Part shown: in pieces, positions 41,885 to 53,604 of the stretch
Layout: the number at the start of each line of letters is the position of its first letter
Numbering within the stretch: the stretch's first letter is position 1
Source: Nordella sp. HKS 07
Lineage (GTDB): Bacteria > Pseudomonadota > Alphaproteobacteria > Rhizobiales > Aestuariivirgaceae
Length of the DNA: 64,000 nucleotides
Direction of reading: 5' to 3'
Assembly: GCF_011046735.1 (NCBI RefSeq)
Contig: NZ_CP049258.1
Span: 3,552,001 to 3,616,000, forward strand
Position numbers and translations under genes: made by a program
Notes under the pieces: model-generated
Seen by the model: only the letters and a program-made list of their open reading frames with translations
Database searches by the model: none
Told to the model about the DNA's origin: nothing

Positions 41885-41990
41885 GATCACGATGAGTTCA
41901 ATCCAAACTCAAAAACGTGATCGATTCTTGTTAGTTAGCGCGGGATTGCTTGCGAAAAACCGGTGCCCGCTTTTTCGCATCCTTGCGGGA
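41885..41990. repeat. Tandem-hairpin intergenic element
   Basis: The first part lies between GATCACG (41885) and CGTGATC (41916-41922), with a degenerate inner stem (GAGTT/AACTC). The second part has the inner stem GCGAAAAA/TTTTTCGC and a CGGTGCCC loop, from 41938 to about 41986. Confidence 0.75.
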
Positions 41991-42017
41991 GCGGCGCATG
42001 ATGCCTATTTGTGCGCC

Positions 42018-42857
42018 ATGCCCAATCCGCTGCAACGCCTCATACCGCGCCGCTGGCGCAAGCAGACGCCCCTCGTTCATGTCGTGCGCCTTCAGGGCGC
42101 CATTGGCATCGGCACACCCTTCAAGCCGCCTTTGACGCTCGAAGGGATTGCCGCGACGCTCGAGCGCGCTTTCGCCCGCAAGGGCATTGCCGCCGTCGCC
42201 CTCGTGGTCAACTCGCCGGGCGGCGCCGCGGTCCAGTCGGCCTTGATCCATGCCCGCATCCGTGCGCTGAGCGCCGAGAAGAACATACCGGTCTATACTT
42301 TCTGCGAGGACGTGGCGGCTTCCGGCGGCTATTGGCTGGCCTGCGCGGGTGATGAAATCTATGCCGATGCAAGCTCGATCGTCGGCTCCATCGGCGTGAT
42401 TGCCGCGGGCTTCGGCTTTGTCGATGCGATCGGGAAGCTCGGCATCGAGCGGCGCGTGCATACGGCGGGCGAGAGCAAGGCGATCCTCGATCCCTTCCAG
42501 CCCGAGAAGCCTGAGGATGTCGAACGCCTTATGAGGCTGCAACGCGATGTACACGAAGAGTTCAAGGCGCTGGTGCGCGCCCGCCGCCGGGGCAGGCTCA
42601 GCGGTGACGAGGCGGAGCTCTTTTCCGGCGCCTTCTGGTCGGGCCGCCAGGCATTGGCCTTGGGCCTTATCGACGGCATCGGCCATCTGCGGGATGTGAT
42701 GCGGGCCAGATTCGGCGACAAGACCGAGTTCAAGGTCATCGCCAAGCCCGCCGGCTGGGGCTTGCGGCGGCTGGGTTTCGGCACCAGTATGGACCTGGGG
42801 TCAGGCCTCATTGATGCCATGGAAATACGTGCATTATGGGCACGGTTCGGTTTATGA
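42018..42857 (+). CDS. S49-family (SppA-like) serine peptidase
   Basis: 279 residues. The clan-SK crotonase-like fold shows VVNSPGGAAVQS, then CEDVAASGGYWLACAGDEIY (catalytic Ser in ASGGY), then IVGSIGVIAAGFGF, and the catalytic Lys region in HTAGESKAILDPF. It is the short SppA/SohB-like form. No clear N-terminal membrane segment is seen, so cytoplasmic or peripheral location is possible. The start at 42018 (MPNPLQRLIPRRWRK) is basic. It is followed by a small membrane protein that may be its partner. Confidence 0.85.
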   Translation: MPNPLQRLIPRRWRKQTPLVHVVRLQGAIGIGTPFKPPLTLEGIAATLERAFARKGIAAVALVVNSPGGAAVQSALIHARIRALSAEKNIPVYTFCEDVAASGGYWLACAGDEIYADASSIVGSIGVIAAGFGFVDAIGKLGIERRVHTAGESKAILDPFQPEKPEDVERLMRLQRDVHEEFKALVRARRRGRLSGDEAELFSGAFWSGRQALALGLIDGIGHLRDVMRARFGDKTEFKVIAKPAGWGLRRLGFGTSMDLGSGLIDAMEIRALWARFGL

Positions 42858-42888
42858 TACCCCGGATTGAGACTGGAAGGACCGTTTC

Positions 42889-43071
42889 ATGTTGAAAGCC
42901 TTGACGATAACCCTGGTCGGCCTGTTGGCCGCCGCCGCCCTGAAGCAGCTCGTGGATGGCCTGAATGCCGCCAAGGCCCGGGTCGCCGTCAAGCGTCGTC
43001 CTGTGGATCCGCGCGCCGTCAAGCGCCTCAGGCAGGACCCCAAGACCGGGATTTATTATCCCGACGCCTGA
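42889..43071 (+). CDS. Small membrane-anchored protein next to the SppA-like gene
   Basis: 60 residues: one N-terminal membrane segment (LTITLVGLLAAAALKQLVDG), then a basic linker and the C-terminal end DPKTGIYYPDA. A ribosome site (GGAAGGA) precedes the ATG. The short tail 'L..DP.TG.Y.P' resembles small proteins found beside SppA in rhizobia. Probable function: membrane partner or adaptor; inferred from position only. Confidence 0.55.
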   Translation: MLKALTITLVGLLAAAALKQLVDGLNAAKARVAVKRRPVDPRAVKRLRQDPKTGIYYPDA

Positions 43072-43082
43072 GATTTTGGCTA

Positions 43083-43195
43083 GATCACGATGAGTTTGGA
43101 TCGAATCGATCCAAACTCATAAACGTGATCGAGTCTTATATGTTGCGCGGGATTCTTGCGAAAAATCGGTGTCCACTTTTTCGCATCCCGCGCAA
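43083..43195. repeat. Tandem-hairpin intergenic element, best-preserved copy
   Basis: Hairpin 1 (43083-43130): GATCACG outer stem, inner GAGTTTGGATC/GATCCAAACTC, bulge ATAAA. Hairpin 2 (43143-43195): outer TTGCGCGGGAT/ATCCCGCGCAA, TTCT-type bulge, inner GCGAAAAA/TTTTTCGC. The gap 43072-43320 holds only this element. Confidence 0.8.
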
Positions 43196-43320
43196 AATCG
43201 ACATTAGGACACTTTTCCGCCCTTAAATAGTTGCCGCCGGGTCTAGTTTTCGTCATGCGAACATGGCTAGATTGTCATGTCGCTTGTCGACACTCCATCA
43301 GCAACCGTTAAGGACGGCCC

Positions 43321-44469
43321 ATGATTCGATCCCAATCGATCACCTCCCTCTTTTTGACCAGTTCGCTCTTCCTTGCTACGGCCCTGGCGGGCCCGGCGAT
43401 TGCCCAGGAAGGCGCCAAAATCAAGCGTGGCCAGTGGCCCTCGGTGGAAACCGGTGCCGGCGCCGCCAATGCGCCGAAGGCGGGTGACAGCAAGGGGCCG
43501 TCCGCCAAGCCGGGCGCCATGAACGTCACCCGCAAGGCGCCCGAGCAGCAGACGCCGGCCGCCCAGCTCGATGCCCTGTCCGGCATGTCGATGAGCCGGG
43601 ACGGCAAGGCCCGCGCCGTCAAGGTGCCGAACCGCCTCAAGGGCATGATGCTGAAGGGCAAGAGCGCCCAGGCGATCCAGGAAGCGCCAAAGCCCGGCAA
43701 GCTGGTGCCGATCAAGGACACCACGCAATATCCTTACACGGCGGTAGGCTTGCTCTCCAATGGCTGCTCAGGCACCCTGATCGGCAAGCGCTTCGTGCTC
43801 ACCGCCGCCTATTGCATCTTCAATCCGGAGACCAAGCAGTGGGACCAGAATCTCGATTTCTATCCGGGCATCAATGGCGATGAGCGTCCCTTTGGCGGCG
43901 TGCAGTGGAAGAATGCCTGGGTAACCAAGGGCTTCGCCGAAAAGGGTGATTGGAACCTGGCTTTCGGTCTGGTCGAATTGCAGAGCGATGTCGGCGACCA
44001 GAATGGCTGGTTCGGTTTTGGCCATCTGCCGCAGATTCCGAAAGGCCCGGCCATGACCGGCTATCCGGCGGGCGTGCCCGACTTCACCATGTGGGAAACC
44101 ACCTGCCCCGTGAAGGCCGCCGACAAGTCCTTCATCGCCTATAGCTGCCCGCTCAAGAAGCCGCTGCAAGGCATGGCGGGCGCAGGCATCTGGGTCGTCG
44201 ACAAGCAGTCGAACGGCCCCATGCTGATTGCCCTTCACGGCGGTTCGCTCAAGGGCGCCGATATGTGGGGACAGCGCATCAATGAAGAGGCCTTCTACAC
44301 GCTGCAGGCCTGGATGAAGGACGCCGACCAGGGTGGCGACGAGGTCACCGACGACGACACCCAGGGTGACGAAACCGCCGACGATACCGGCACGGGCGGC
44401 GACGAGGTCAATCCCGACGATACCCAGGGCGATGAGGACGAAGAATCGCAGGCGCCCAAGAAGCAGTAA
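43321..44469 (+). CDS. Exported trypsin-fold pseudoprotease with an acidic tail
   Basis: 382 residues. A signal peptide (SLFLTSSLFLATALAGPAIA) is followed by a ~110-residue Pro/Lys-rich linker, then a V8/trypsin-like domain. The His loop is VLTAAYCIF (canonical TAAHC), so the catalytic His is Tyr (Y164). The Asp is kept (D210, GDWNLAF). The Ser loop is GMAGAGIW (A286), so the Ser is lost. Two of three triad residues are gone: a pseudoprotease, probably a binding protein. The C-terminal ~45 residues are very acidic, with a repeated GGDEVxxDDTQGDE unit. Periplasmic or secreted. Confidence 0.8.
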   Translation: MIRSQSITSLFLTSSLFLATALAGPAIAQEGAKIKRGQWPSVETGAGAANAPKAGDSKGPSAKPGAMNVTRKAPEQQTPAAQLDALSGMSMSRDGKARAVKVPNRLKGMMLKGKSAQAIQEAPKPGKLVPIKDTTQYPYTAVGLLSNGCSGTLIGKRFVLTAAYCIFNPETKQWDQNLDFYPGINGDERPFGGVQWKNAWVTKGFAEKGDWNLAFGLVELQSDVGDQNGWFGFGHLPQIPKGPAMTGYPAGVPDFTMWETTCPVKAADKSFIAYSCPLKKPLQGMAGAGIWVVDKQSNGPMLIALHGGSLKGADMWGQRINEEAFYTLQAWMKDADQGGDEVTDDDTQGDETADDTGTGGDEVNPDDTQGDEDEESQAPKKQ

Positions 44470-44526
44470 GTCGACTTCTCCTTGACCCATAGGGGCTAGC
44501 CCCATAGTTTGCGCCCGCAACACCTA

Positions 44527-44637
44527 GATCACGATCACTTCAGGTCGGTTCGACCTGAAGTGATAAACGTGATCGGAATATTTAATTTGGCGCGTGATCG
44601 GACGGAAAACCGGTACCCACTTTTCCTGATCACGCGC
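44527..44637. repeat. Tandem-hairpin intergenic element with covarying stem
   Basis: Hairpin 1 (44527-44574) has the same GATCACG/CGTGATC ends but a different inner stem, ACTTCAGGTCG/CGACCTGAAGT. Hairpin 2 (44590-44637) has outer GCGCGTGATC/GATCACGCGC, a bulge, and inner GGAAAA/TTTTCC with loop CCGGTACCCA. It lies just upstream of glyQ. Confidence 0.8.
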
Positions 44638-44654
44638 ACGTATTGCGGGCGCAA

Positions 44655-45584
44655 ATGTCTTTGAATCCACGCAAATCCTTCCAGGACTTGATCCTCACGC
44701 TCCATCAGTACTGGGGCGAGAAGGGTTGCGTCATCCTGCAGCCTTACGACATGGAAGTGGGCGCCGGCACCTTCCATCCGGCGACGACCTTGCGTTCGGT
44801 CGGCCCCCGGCCCTGGGCGGCGGCCTATGTGCAGCCCTCCAGGCGTCCCAAGGACGGGCGCTATGGCGAGAACCCGAACCGCCTGCAGCATTATTATCAG
44901 TATCAGGTCATCATCAAGCCGTCGCCGCCTGATCTCCAGGAGCTCTATCTGGGCTCGCTCTATGCGATCGGCATCGAGCCCGATCTGCATGACATCCGTT
45001 TCGTCGAGGACGACTGGGAAAGCCCGACGCTGGGCGCCTGGGGGCTCGGCTGGGAAGTATGGTGCGACGGCATGGAAGTCTCGCAGTTCACATACTTCCA
45101 GCAGGTCGGCGGCCTCGATTGCGCGCCGGTCTCGGGCGAGCTCACCTACGGTCTCGAGCGGCTCGCGATGTATGTCCAGGGCGTCGACAATGTCTATGAC
45201 CTGAACTTCAATGGCGGGGACGGGGCCAAGCGCATCAGCTATGGCGATGTGTTCCTGCAGGCCGAACAGGAATTCTCGCGCTTCAACTTCGAATATGCCG
45301 ATACCGACATCCTGCTCCAGCATTTCAAGGATGCCGAGAAGGAGTGTCTGGCGCTCCTGAAGGCGGGCGACAGAGGTGGCCGCCATGAGCTGGCGCTGCC
45401 GGCCTACGACCAGTGCATCAAGGCAAGCCATGTGTTCAACCTGCTCGATGCGCGGGGCGTGATCTCGGTCACCGAGCGCCAGGCCTATATTCTGCGCGTG
45501 CGCGAATTGGCCAAGGGCTGCTGCGAGGCCTGGGCGAAGACCGCCGGCGGCGGCGCTGACGTGAAGGAGGCCGCCCATGGCTGA
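44655..45584 (+). CDS. glyQ: Glycyl-tRNA synthetase alpha subunit
   Basis: 309 residues, normal for GlyQ. The block [20 protein letters not shown] at the N-terminus and [20 protein letters not shown] carry the class II active-site contacts. The alpha2beta2 enzyme charges tRNA-Gly. The start at 44655 ([10 protein letters not shown]) is preferred; an upstream TTG four codons earlier is possible. The 3' end overlaps glyS by eight bases. Confidence 0.97.
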   Translation: MSLNPRKSFQDLILTLHQYWGEKGCVILQPYDMEVGAGTFHPATTLRSVGPRPWAAAYVQPSRRPKDGRYGENPNRLQHYYQYQVIIKPSPPDLQELYLGSLYAIGIEPDLHDIRFVEDDWESPTLGAWGLGWEVWCDGMEVSQFTYFQQVGGLDCAPVSGELTYGLERLAMYVQGVDNVYDLNFNGGDGAKRISYGDVFLQAEQEFSRFNFEYADTDILLQHFKDAEKECLALLKAGDRGGRHELALPAYDQCIKASHVFNLLDARGVISVTERQAYILRVRELAKGCCEAWAKTAGGGADVKEAAHG

Positions 45585-47652
45585 ACTCCTTCTCGAACTC
45601 TTCTCCGAGGAAATCCCGGCGCGCATGCAGGCCAAGGCGGCGGATGATCTCAAGTCTCTCGTCACCAACGCGCTCGTCGAGGCGGGCCTTCTCTATGAAG
45701 GCGCCCAGGCGCATGCCACGCCACGCCGTCTCGTGCTTTCGGTCGAAGGTCTTTCGGCCAAGACCAGGGATGTGCGCGAGGAGCGCAAGGGTCCGCGCGT
45801 CGATGCGCCGGAGCAGGCGATCCAGGGCTTCCTCAAATCGACCGGTCTGACCCTCGCCGACCTGACCGTGCAGGACGACAAGAAGGGCAAGTTCTATATC
45901 GCGACCTTGAGCAAGCCCGGCCGCGCCACCGCGGACGTGATCGCCGAGATCGTGCCCGACGTCATCCGCAAATTCCCCTGGCCCAAATCGATGCGCTGGG
46001 GGTCGGGTGATCTGCGCTGGGTGCGGCCGCTGCAATCCATCCTCTGCTGCTTCGATGGCGAGGTGGTGGATTTCGCCATCAATGGCATCAAGAGTGGAAA
46101 CACGACTCGCGGGCACCGCTTCATGGCGCCTGAAGCGATGACCGCGCGCCGCTTCGAGGACTATGCCCAGAAGCTCCATGATGCCAAGGTGGTGATCGAT
46201 TCCGCCCGCCGCGCCGAGCTCATCCGTGTCGAGGCGAAGAACTTGGCCTTTGCGCAAGGCCTCGAGATGATCGAGGACGAGGCGCTGCTGAAGGAGACCG
46301 CCGGCCTCGTCGAATGGCCGGTCGTGCTGATGGGCTCGTTCGAGGAGAGCTTCCTCGACGTGCCGCCGGAAGTGATCGTCACCTCCATCAAGACGCATCA
46401 GAAATGCTTCGCGCTGAGGGACGGCAAGACCGGCAAGCTCGCCAACCGCTATCTGCTCGTCTCCAACATGATCGCGCGCGATGGCGGCGAGCAGATCATC
46501 GCCGGCAACAACAAGGTCATCGCGGCGCGCCTGTCGGACGCGAAATTCTTCTGGGACCACGACAAGAAGATTCCGCTTGAGAAGCTGCTGCCCAAGCTCG
46601 ACCAGATCACCTTCCACGCCAAGCTCGGCACGCAGGGCGAGCGGGTGAAGCGCTTCGAGGGCTGGGCCAATGATCTTGCCGCCTTTTGCCGGGCCGACAA
46701 GGCGGCGGCACAGCTGGCGGTGCGTCTGAGCAAATCCGATCTCCTCACCGGCGTGGTCGGCGAGTTCCCCGAGCTGCAAGGGCTCATGGGGCGCTATTAT
46801 GCGCTTTATGAAGGCAAGGGCGATGACATCGCCGCCGCGATCCAGGAGCACTACCGGCCGCAAGGGCCGAATGATGCGGTGCCTTCGAAGCCGCTGTCGA
46901 TCGTCTCGGCGCTGGCCGACAAGCTCGACACGCTGGTCGGCTTCTGGGCGATCGACGAGAAGCCGACAGGCTCGAAGGATCCTTACGCCTTGCGCCGCGC
47001 CGCGCTCGGCGTCATCCGCATCGTGCAGGAGAACCGGGTCCGGCTTCCGCTTTTGAAGCTCTTCGACGGCGGTTTGCAACTCTATCGCAACCAGCGCGGG
47101 CAGGAATTCGGCCGCGACTTCGACAGGCTCGATCTGCTCTCCTTCTTCGCTGACCGCCTGAAGGTCTATCTGCGTGATCAGGGCATGCGCCACGATCTCA
47201 TCGATGCGGTCTTCGCGCTGGGCGGGCAGGACGACCTTCTGATGATCGTCAAGCGGGTCGAGGCGCTGTCGAAGTTCCTCGAAACCGAGGATGGCAAGAC
47301 TCTGCTCGCCGGTGTCAAGCGCGCCACCAATATCCTCAAGATCGAGGAGAAGAAGGACGGGCGCACTTATGAGGGTGACATCAATTCGATGATCCTCATC
47401 CAGGGCGAGGAGAAGGAGCTCAACACCGCGGTCAACGCCGCGGCGGCGCAGGCCCGCAAGGCGGTCGCGGCCGAAGACTTCGAGGGCGCGATGCGGGCGA
47501 TCACCAAGCTCAGGGCCCCGGTCGATGCCTTCTTCGACAAGGTCACCGTCAATGCCGATGACCCGTCCTTCCGCGAGAACCGGCTGAAGCTCTTGAACCG
47601 CATCCGCGCCGCGACCCGCGAAGTGGCGGACTTCTCCCGGATCGAGGGGTAG
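45577..47652 (+). CDS. glyS: Glycyl-tRNA synthetase beta subunit
   Basis: 691 residues, starting [20 protein letters not shown], the GlyS signature. It continues with [20 protein letters not shown] and the HD-like [17 protein letters not shown], and ends in a DALR-type anticodon-binding region ([20 protein letters not shown]). AAGGAGG lies six bases before its ATG. Pairs with GlyQ. Confidence 0.97.
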   Translation: MAELLLELFSEEIPARMQAKAADDLKSLVTNALVEAGLLYEGAQAHATPRRLVLSVEGLSAKTRDVREERKGPRVDAPEQAIQGFLKSTGLTLADLTVQDDKKGKFYIATLSKPGRATADVIAEIVPDVIRKFPWPKSMRWGSGDLRWVRPLQSILCCFDGEVVDFAINGIKSGNTTRGHRFMAPEAMTARRFEDYAQKLHDAKVVIDSARRAELIRVEAKNLAFAQGLEMIEDEALLKETAGLVEWPVVLMGSFEESFLDVPPEVIVTSIKTHQKCFALRDGKTGKLANRYLLVSNMIARDGGEQIIAGNNKVIAARLSDAKFFWDHDKKIPLEKLLPKLDQITFHAKLGTQGERVKRFEGWANDLAAFCRADKAAAQLAVRLSKSDLLTGVVGEFPELQGLMGRYYALYEGKGDDIAAAIQEHYRPQGPNDAVPSKPLSIVSALADKLDTLVGFWAIDEKPTGSKDPYALRRAALGVIRIVQENRVRLPLLKLFDGGLQLYRNQRGQEFGRDFDRLDLLSFFADRLKVYLRDQGMRHDLIDAVFALGGQDDLLMIVKRVEALSKFLETEDGKTLLAGVKRATNILKIEEKKDGRTYEGDINSMILIQGEEKELNTAVNAAAAQARKAVAAEDFEGAMRAITKLRAPVDAFFDKVTVNADDPSFRENRLKLLNRIRAATREVADFSRIEG

Positions 47653-48780
47653 ATGCGGGGGCGGCGCCAAGGCTGCCTCGAGAGTTTCTGCCAAGCTGCC
47701 TGTCGCGCCACGGGACTGGACGATTTTGGCGACCCATATTATCGCACCGGCTTGCGCGTTCTTCTGCGGGCCTTGCGTCGCGACGTGAGGCTGACTTTGA
47801 TCGGCCACATGCTGCTCAGGCGCAGTGTCTCACTGGCGCTCGAACAGCGCCTCCTGATCCAGGAGGCGAGAAAGGCGCAGCCTGAACTGTTCGCAGCCCC
47901 CTTGCTGCCGCCTCTCGTCATCACCGGCATGCCGCGCTGCGGCACGACCTTTCTTCATCGCCTCCTGGCCGTCGATGAAACGATGCGGGCGCCGATACTG
48001 CGCGAGCTCGTCGAACCGGTCGCGCGTGAGCCGGGCGTGAGCCACAGCTTGCGTGACCTCCGTCTCAAGACCGAGCTCGCGGTGATGCGCCATCTCAATC
48101 GCGAGCTCGATGCGCGGCATTTCATCAGAAGCGATGCGCCGGAGGAATGCATGTTCGCCTTGGCGGTCACATTCCGCACCATCCTGCCCTGGACGCTGGC
48201 GCCGGTGCACGCCTTTCTCGCCTGGTACATGCATGCCGATCGCCGCCAGAAATACCGCGAATATCGCGACATCCTGGCGCTCCTGCAGCGCCGCGATCCG
48301 GGGCGGCGCCTCCTGCTCAAGGCGCCCGATCATCTGGGCTCGCTCAGCGAGCTCATCGCCGCCGTCCCGGAGGCTCTGATCGTCGTGTGCCGGCGCGATC
48401 CCGCCATCGCCCTGACGAGCTTCAACAGTCTCATCGACGGACTGCATCGGGTGACGGCGCATGACACGGATCGCGTGAGGCTCGGCCAAGCCAGTCTGTC
48501 TTTCTACGCCGCCGAGACGGAGCGCTACGTCGCGGCGCGCCGGACATGGCCAGACCATATTCTCGAAGTCGACTATGAGAACTTGACGCGCCGGCCGCTC
48601 GATGTGGTTTCCGACATTTATCGCCGCCTCGGTCTTCCCGTCGGAGCCGGTCTTGAAGAGCGATTGTGGGCTTTCATCGCCGGCAACCCCAAGGACAAAC
48701 ACGGCAGGCACGTCTATTCGGCGGCCGATTTTGGGCAGACAGCCGATGAAATCAGACAACGTCTGGGCCATTTTTGTTGA
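47653..48780 (+). CDS. Sulfotransferase-family protein
   Basis: 375 residues. The PAPS-binding loop is VITGMPRCGTTFLHRLL, the family's 5'-phosphosulfate loop with Arg in place of the usual Lys-like contacts, and the 3'-phosphate region is RDPAIALTSFNSLI. It resembles bacterial sulfotransferase-3-like proteins. Substrate unknown. The ATG follows the glyS stop directly, so it may be read by the same ribosomes; no separate ribosome site is seen. Confidence 0.78.
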   Translation: MRGRRQGCLESFCQAACRATGLDDFGDPYYRTGLRVLLRALRRDVRLTLIGHMLLRRSVSLALEQRLLIQEARKAQPELFAAPLLPPLVITGMPRCGTTFLHRLLAVDETMRAPILRELVEPVAREPGVSHSLRDLRLKTELAVMRHLNRELDARHFIRSDAPEECMFALAVTFRTILPWTLAPVHAFLAWYMHADRRQKYREYRDILALLQRRDPGRRLLLKAPDHLGSLSELIAAVPEALIVVCRRDPAIALTSFNSLIDGLHRVTAHDTDRVRLGQASLSFYAAETERYVAARRTWPDHILEVDYENLTRRPLDVVSDIYRRLGLPVGAGLEERLWAFIAGNPKDKHGRHVYSAADFGQTADEIRQRLGHFC

Positions 48781-48909
48781 TGCGTTAATACTGCGTCGTC
48801 CTCATCGCAACTGCACACTTGATTTCGCAGTTGCGATATGGCTAGTGCGCAGGACGAGCGGCGCTCGCTACTGAAACCGGCCGATCCTGTCCTAAAGGGA
48901 GCAATAGGT

Positions 48910-51591
<2,682 letters not shown>

Positions 51592-51757
51592 ATTATGGCG
51601 AAACACCCGTCTAAGGCCTTGTTAACCTTGAAGCATTTAGTGGCTGATTATAGGCCGCTTTGTGTTGCCGCCATGGTTAACCTATGCTAAACGCTGAAGG
51701 ATCATACTACCGGCTGTTCGGGAAACTTTAAGAGTTTAGACGGTAGCGCGAGGGGAA

Positions 51758-52639
51758 GTGAGACCATCAAGTCGAACGCATAGGCATTTCGAGCCGCATT
51801 ATCGCGAGCCGCTGCAGCCGGAAGAGCGGAGCAGCGTGCTTAGCTACGTGCCTTATGTATTCGGCGGCGCGATGCTGGTCGCGAGCTTTGCCTTTGCCGG
51901 CCACTATATGGGCCGCAATGCCGATGCTCACAGTCTCGGCTTCGAAGATCCCATCATCGCCAGTACTTCGCCGGTCTCGACACTGATCCAGAAGGGCTCG
52001 CTCATGCCGAGTGATGCCAAACTCGATCTGATCAGCCTGCCCATCATCCACGAGCAGGAAGTCGTCTCGACCGGCAAGGGCGATTATATCGCGCCGGAGC
52101 CCGATGTGCCGGTCCTCGCTGCGAAGCCCGAGCCGGAAAAGGTCGAGGAGCGTCTTGCCATGACGCCACCGGTCTGGAAGCTCGAATCCACCTTCAAGCT
52201 CAAGCGCAACGAGAAACAGAAGATCGTCGCGCAGCGTCGTATCCGCCTCGCCGAAGAGAACTGCCTTGCCAAGGCGGTCTATTTCGAAGCCCGCTCCGAA
52301 TCGGAGTTGGGCCAACTCGCGGTGGCAAAGGTCGTGCTCAACCGCGTCAAGGATCCGAACTATCCGAAAACGATCTGCGGCGTGGTCTATCAAGGCTCCG
52401 ACCGTCGCAATTCCTGCCAGTTCTCCTTCGCCTGCGACGGTGTCGCCGACGAAGTGAAGAGCAAGGCGGCCTGGGACCGCTCCAAGAAAATCGCCCAGAA
52501 GGCGATTGCCGGCGATCAGACCATCCGCGTCATCGGCGCGGCCACCAATTACCATGCCGATTATGTGCGTCCGAAATGGGCGAAAGAGATGCGCAAGCTC
52601 ATCAAGATCGGCCGTCACATCTTCTATTCCGACAGTTAG
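51758..52639 (+). CDS. SleB-type cell wall hydrolase, membrane-anchored
   Basis: 293 residues. One N-terminal membrane anchor (YVFGGAMLVASFAFAGHYM), a ~100-residue linker, then the SleB/Hydrolase_2 domain: CLAKAVYFEARSESELGQLA, then VAKVVLNRVKDPNYPKTICG, then CQFSFACDG, then GAATNYHADYV. The family includes spore-cortex lytic transglycosylases; in alphaproteobacteria it is thought to act in peptidoglycan remodelling. The catalytic Glu is in YFEAR. Start GTG 51758, preceded by AGGGGAA. Confidence 0.85.
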   Translation: MRPSSRTHRHFEPHYREPLQPEERSSVLSYVPYVFGGAMLVASFAFAGHYMGRNADAHSLGFEDPIIASTSPVSTLIQKGSLMPSDAKLDLISLPIIHEQEVVSTGKGDYIAPEPDVPVLAAKPEPEKVEERLAMTPPVWKLESTFKLKRNEKQKIVAQRRIRLAEENCLAKAVYFEARSESELGQLAVAKVVLNRVKDPNYPKTICGVVYQGSDRRNSCQFSFACDGVADEVKSKAAWDRSKKIAQKAIAGDQTIRVIGAATNYHADYVRPKWAKEMRKLIKIGRHIFYSDS

Positions 52640-52880
52640 CCGAGACCGCGCTTCAAAACTCTTGACGGCTCGTTAAGGTCTGTCATGTGTAAGAGAATTT
52701 TGGTGTGCCTTATTGGCCTCAAGGCCCCTTGTGTCGTTTCCGACGGCATGAAATTATCCGGCCATTGGGGCTCTTGGTTACAACAGGGTTGGTGTTTTGT
52801 TCGTGGTGGCTTCTTCGAAAATGTGGCAACGCCAAAGGGCGGGGTTTGAGTTCTCAGTGGCGGACAGACGCGGACGTCTG

Positions 52881-53501
52881 ATGCGTTCGACTTGTGCGGC
52901 GCTCCTGGCCAGTGCTTGTCTTGCCACGCCGGCTCTTGCGCAGCAGCCCAATTCTCCCAATGCCGTCACTTTCCTGGTCGGACGCGGTACCGACACTGAT
53001 TTCACCCAGATTATCAGCCAGCCCTGGACGACACACTTCGTCGACCTGACCCTGCTGGGGATCACCTATTCCTACCGGCTGGGAACGCTGAACGAATTGT
53101 TCGATTCGGACACGCTCGGCTATTTTGGCGATCATCTGATGGTCGAGCCGGAAGCGGGAGCGGCTTATCGCTTCGGGCTCGAATCGCAGGGCGAGTTCTG
53201 GGGAGCGCTCTACTTCCGCTATGACGGCCTGCCGTGGAACGACACGATCTATACAACCTTGGCGATCAACACGGGTTTGAGCATCCTGACCGAGTCGTCG
53301 GATTTCGAGGCCGACCGCAGCGACGGTGATTCCTCTCTCGTGCTGCACAATTTCTCGCCCGAGATCACATTCGCCGCTCCGGACTACAAGGACATCGAGC
53401 TCGTGCTCAGACTTCAACATCGCTCCGGCATCTTCGGAACGATCGATGGCGTCTATAGCGGCTCGACCTTCGTCACGACCGGCCTGCGCGTGCGGTTCTG
53501 A
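52881..53501 (+). CDS. PagL-like outer-membrane lipid A deacylase family protein
   Basis: 206 residues from ATG 52881. Signal peptide RSTCAALLASACLATPALAQ, then a beta-barrel pattern (alternating aromatic strands such as TYSYRLGTLNELF, EFWGALYFRYDGLPW), ending LRLQHRSGIFGTIDG ... TTGLRVRF with a terminal Phe. The HxS in LQHRSG corresponds to the PagL catalytic His-Ser (HxSN in PagL; here SG). The family trims the 3-position acyl chain of lipid A in the outer membrane. The ribosome site is weak; a longer start at 52797 is less likely because it would bury the signal peptide. Confidence 0.65.
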   Translation: MRSTCAALLASACLATPALAQQPNSPNAVTFLVGRGTDTDFTQIISQPWTTHFVDLTLLGITYSYRLGTLNELFDSDTLGYFGDHLMVEPEAGAAYRFGLESQGEFWGALYFRYDGLPWNDTIYTTLAINTGLSILTESSDFEADRSDGDSSLVLHNFSPEITFAAPDYKDIELVLRLQHRSGIFGTIDGVYSGSTFVTTGLRVRF

Positions 53502-53511
53502 TCCCGCTAAT

Positions 53512-53556
53512 GCATCGGACCGAAAAGTGCGAAGCGGTTTTCGGATAATCCGATGC
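53512..53556. repeat. Bulged palindromic intergenic element
   Basis: Outer GCATCGGA/TCCGATGC, inner CCGAAAA/TTTTCGG, a TAA-type bulge on the 3' side. The sequence type 'GCATCGGACCGAAAAGTG' is very common in rhizobial intergenic regions. Confidence 0.8.
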
Positions 53557-53604
53557 GCACATCAAATAGCTTGAGCGCCGGGTTGATTCTATGACAGCGT
53601 CTAA

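Noticed and set aside
45469-47808. Long open frame on the minus strand opposite glyS
   Set aside because: Antisense shadow of glyS; no recognisable motif.
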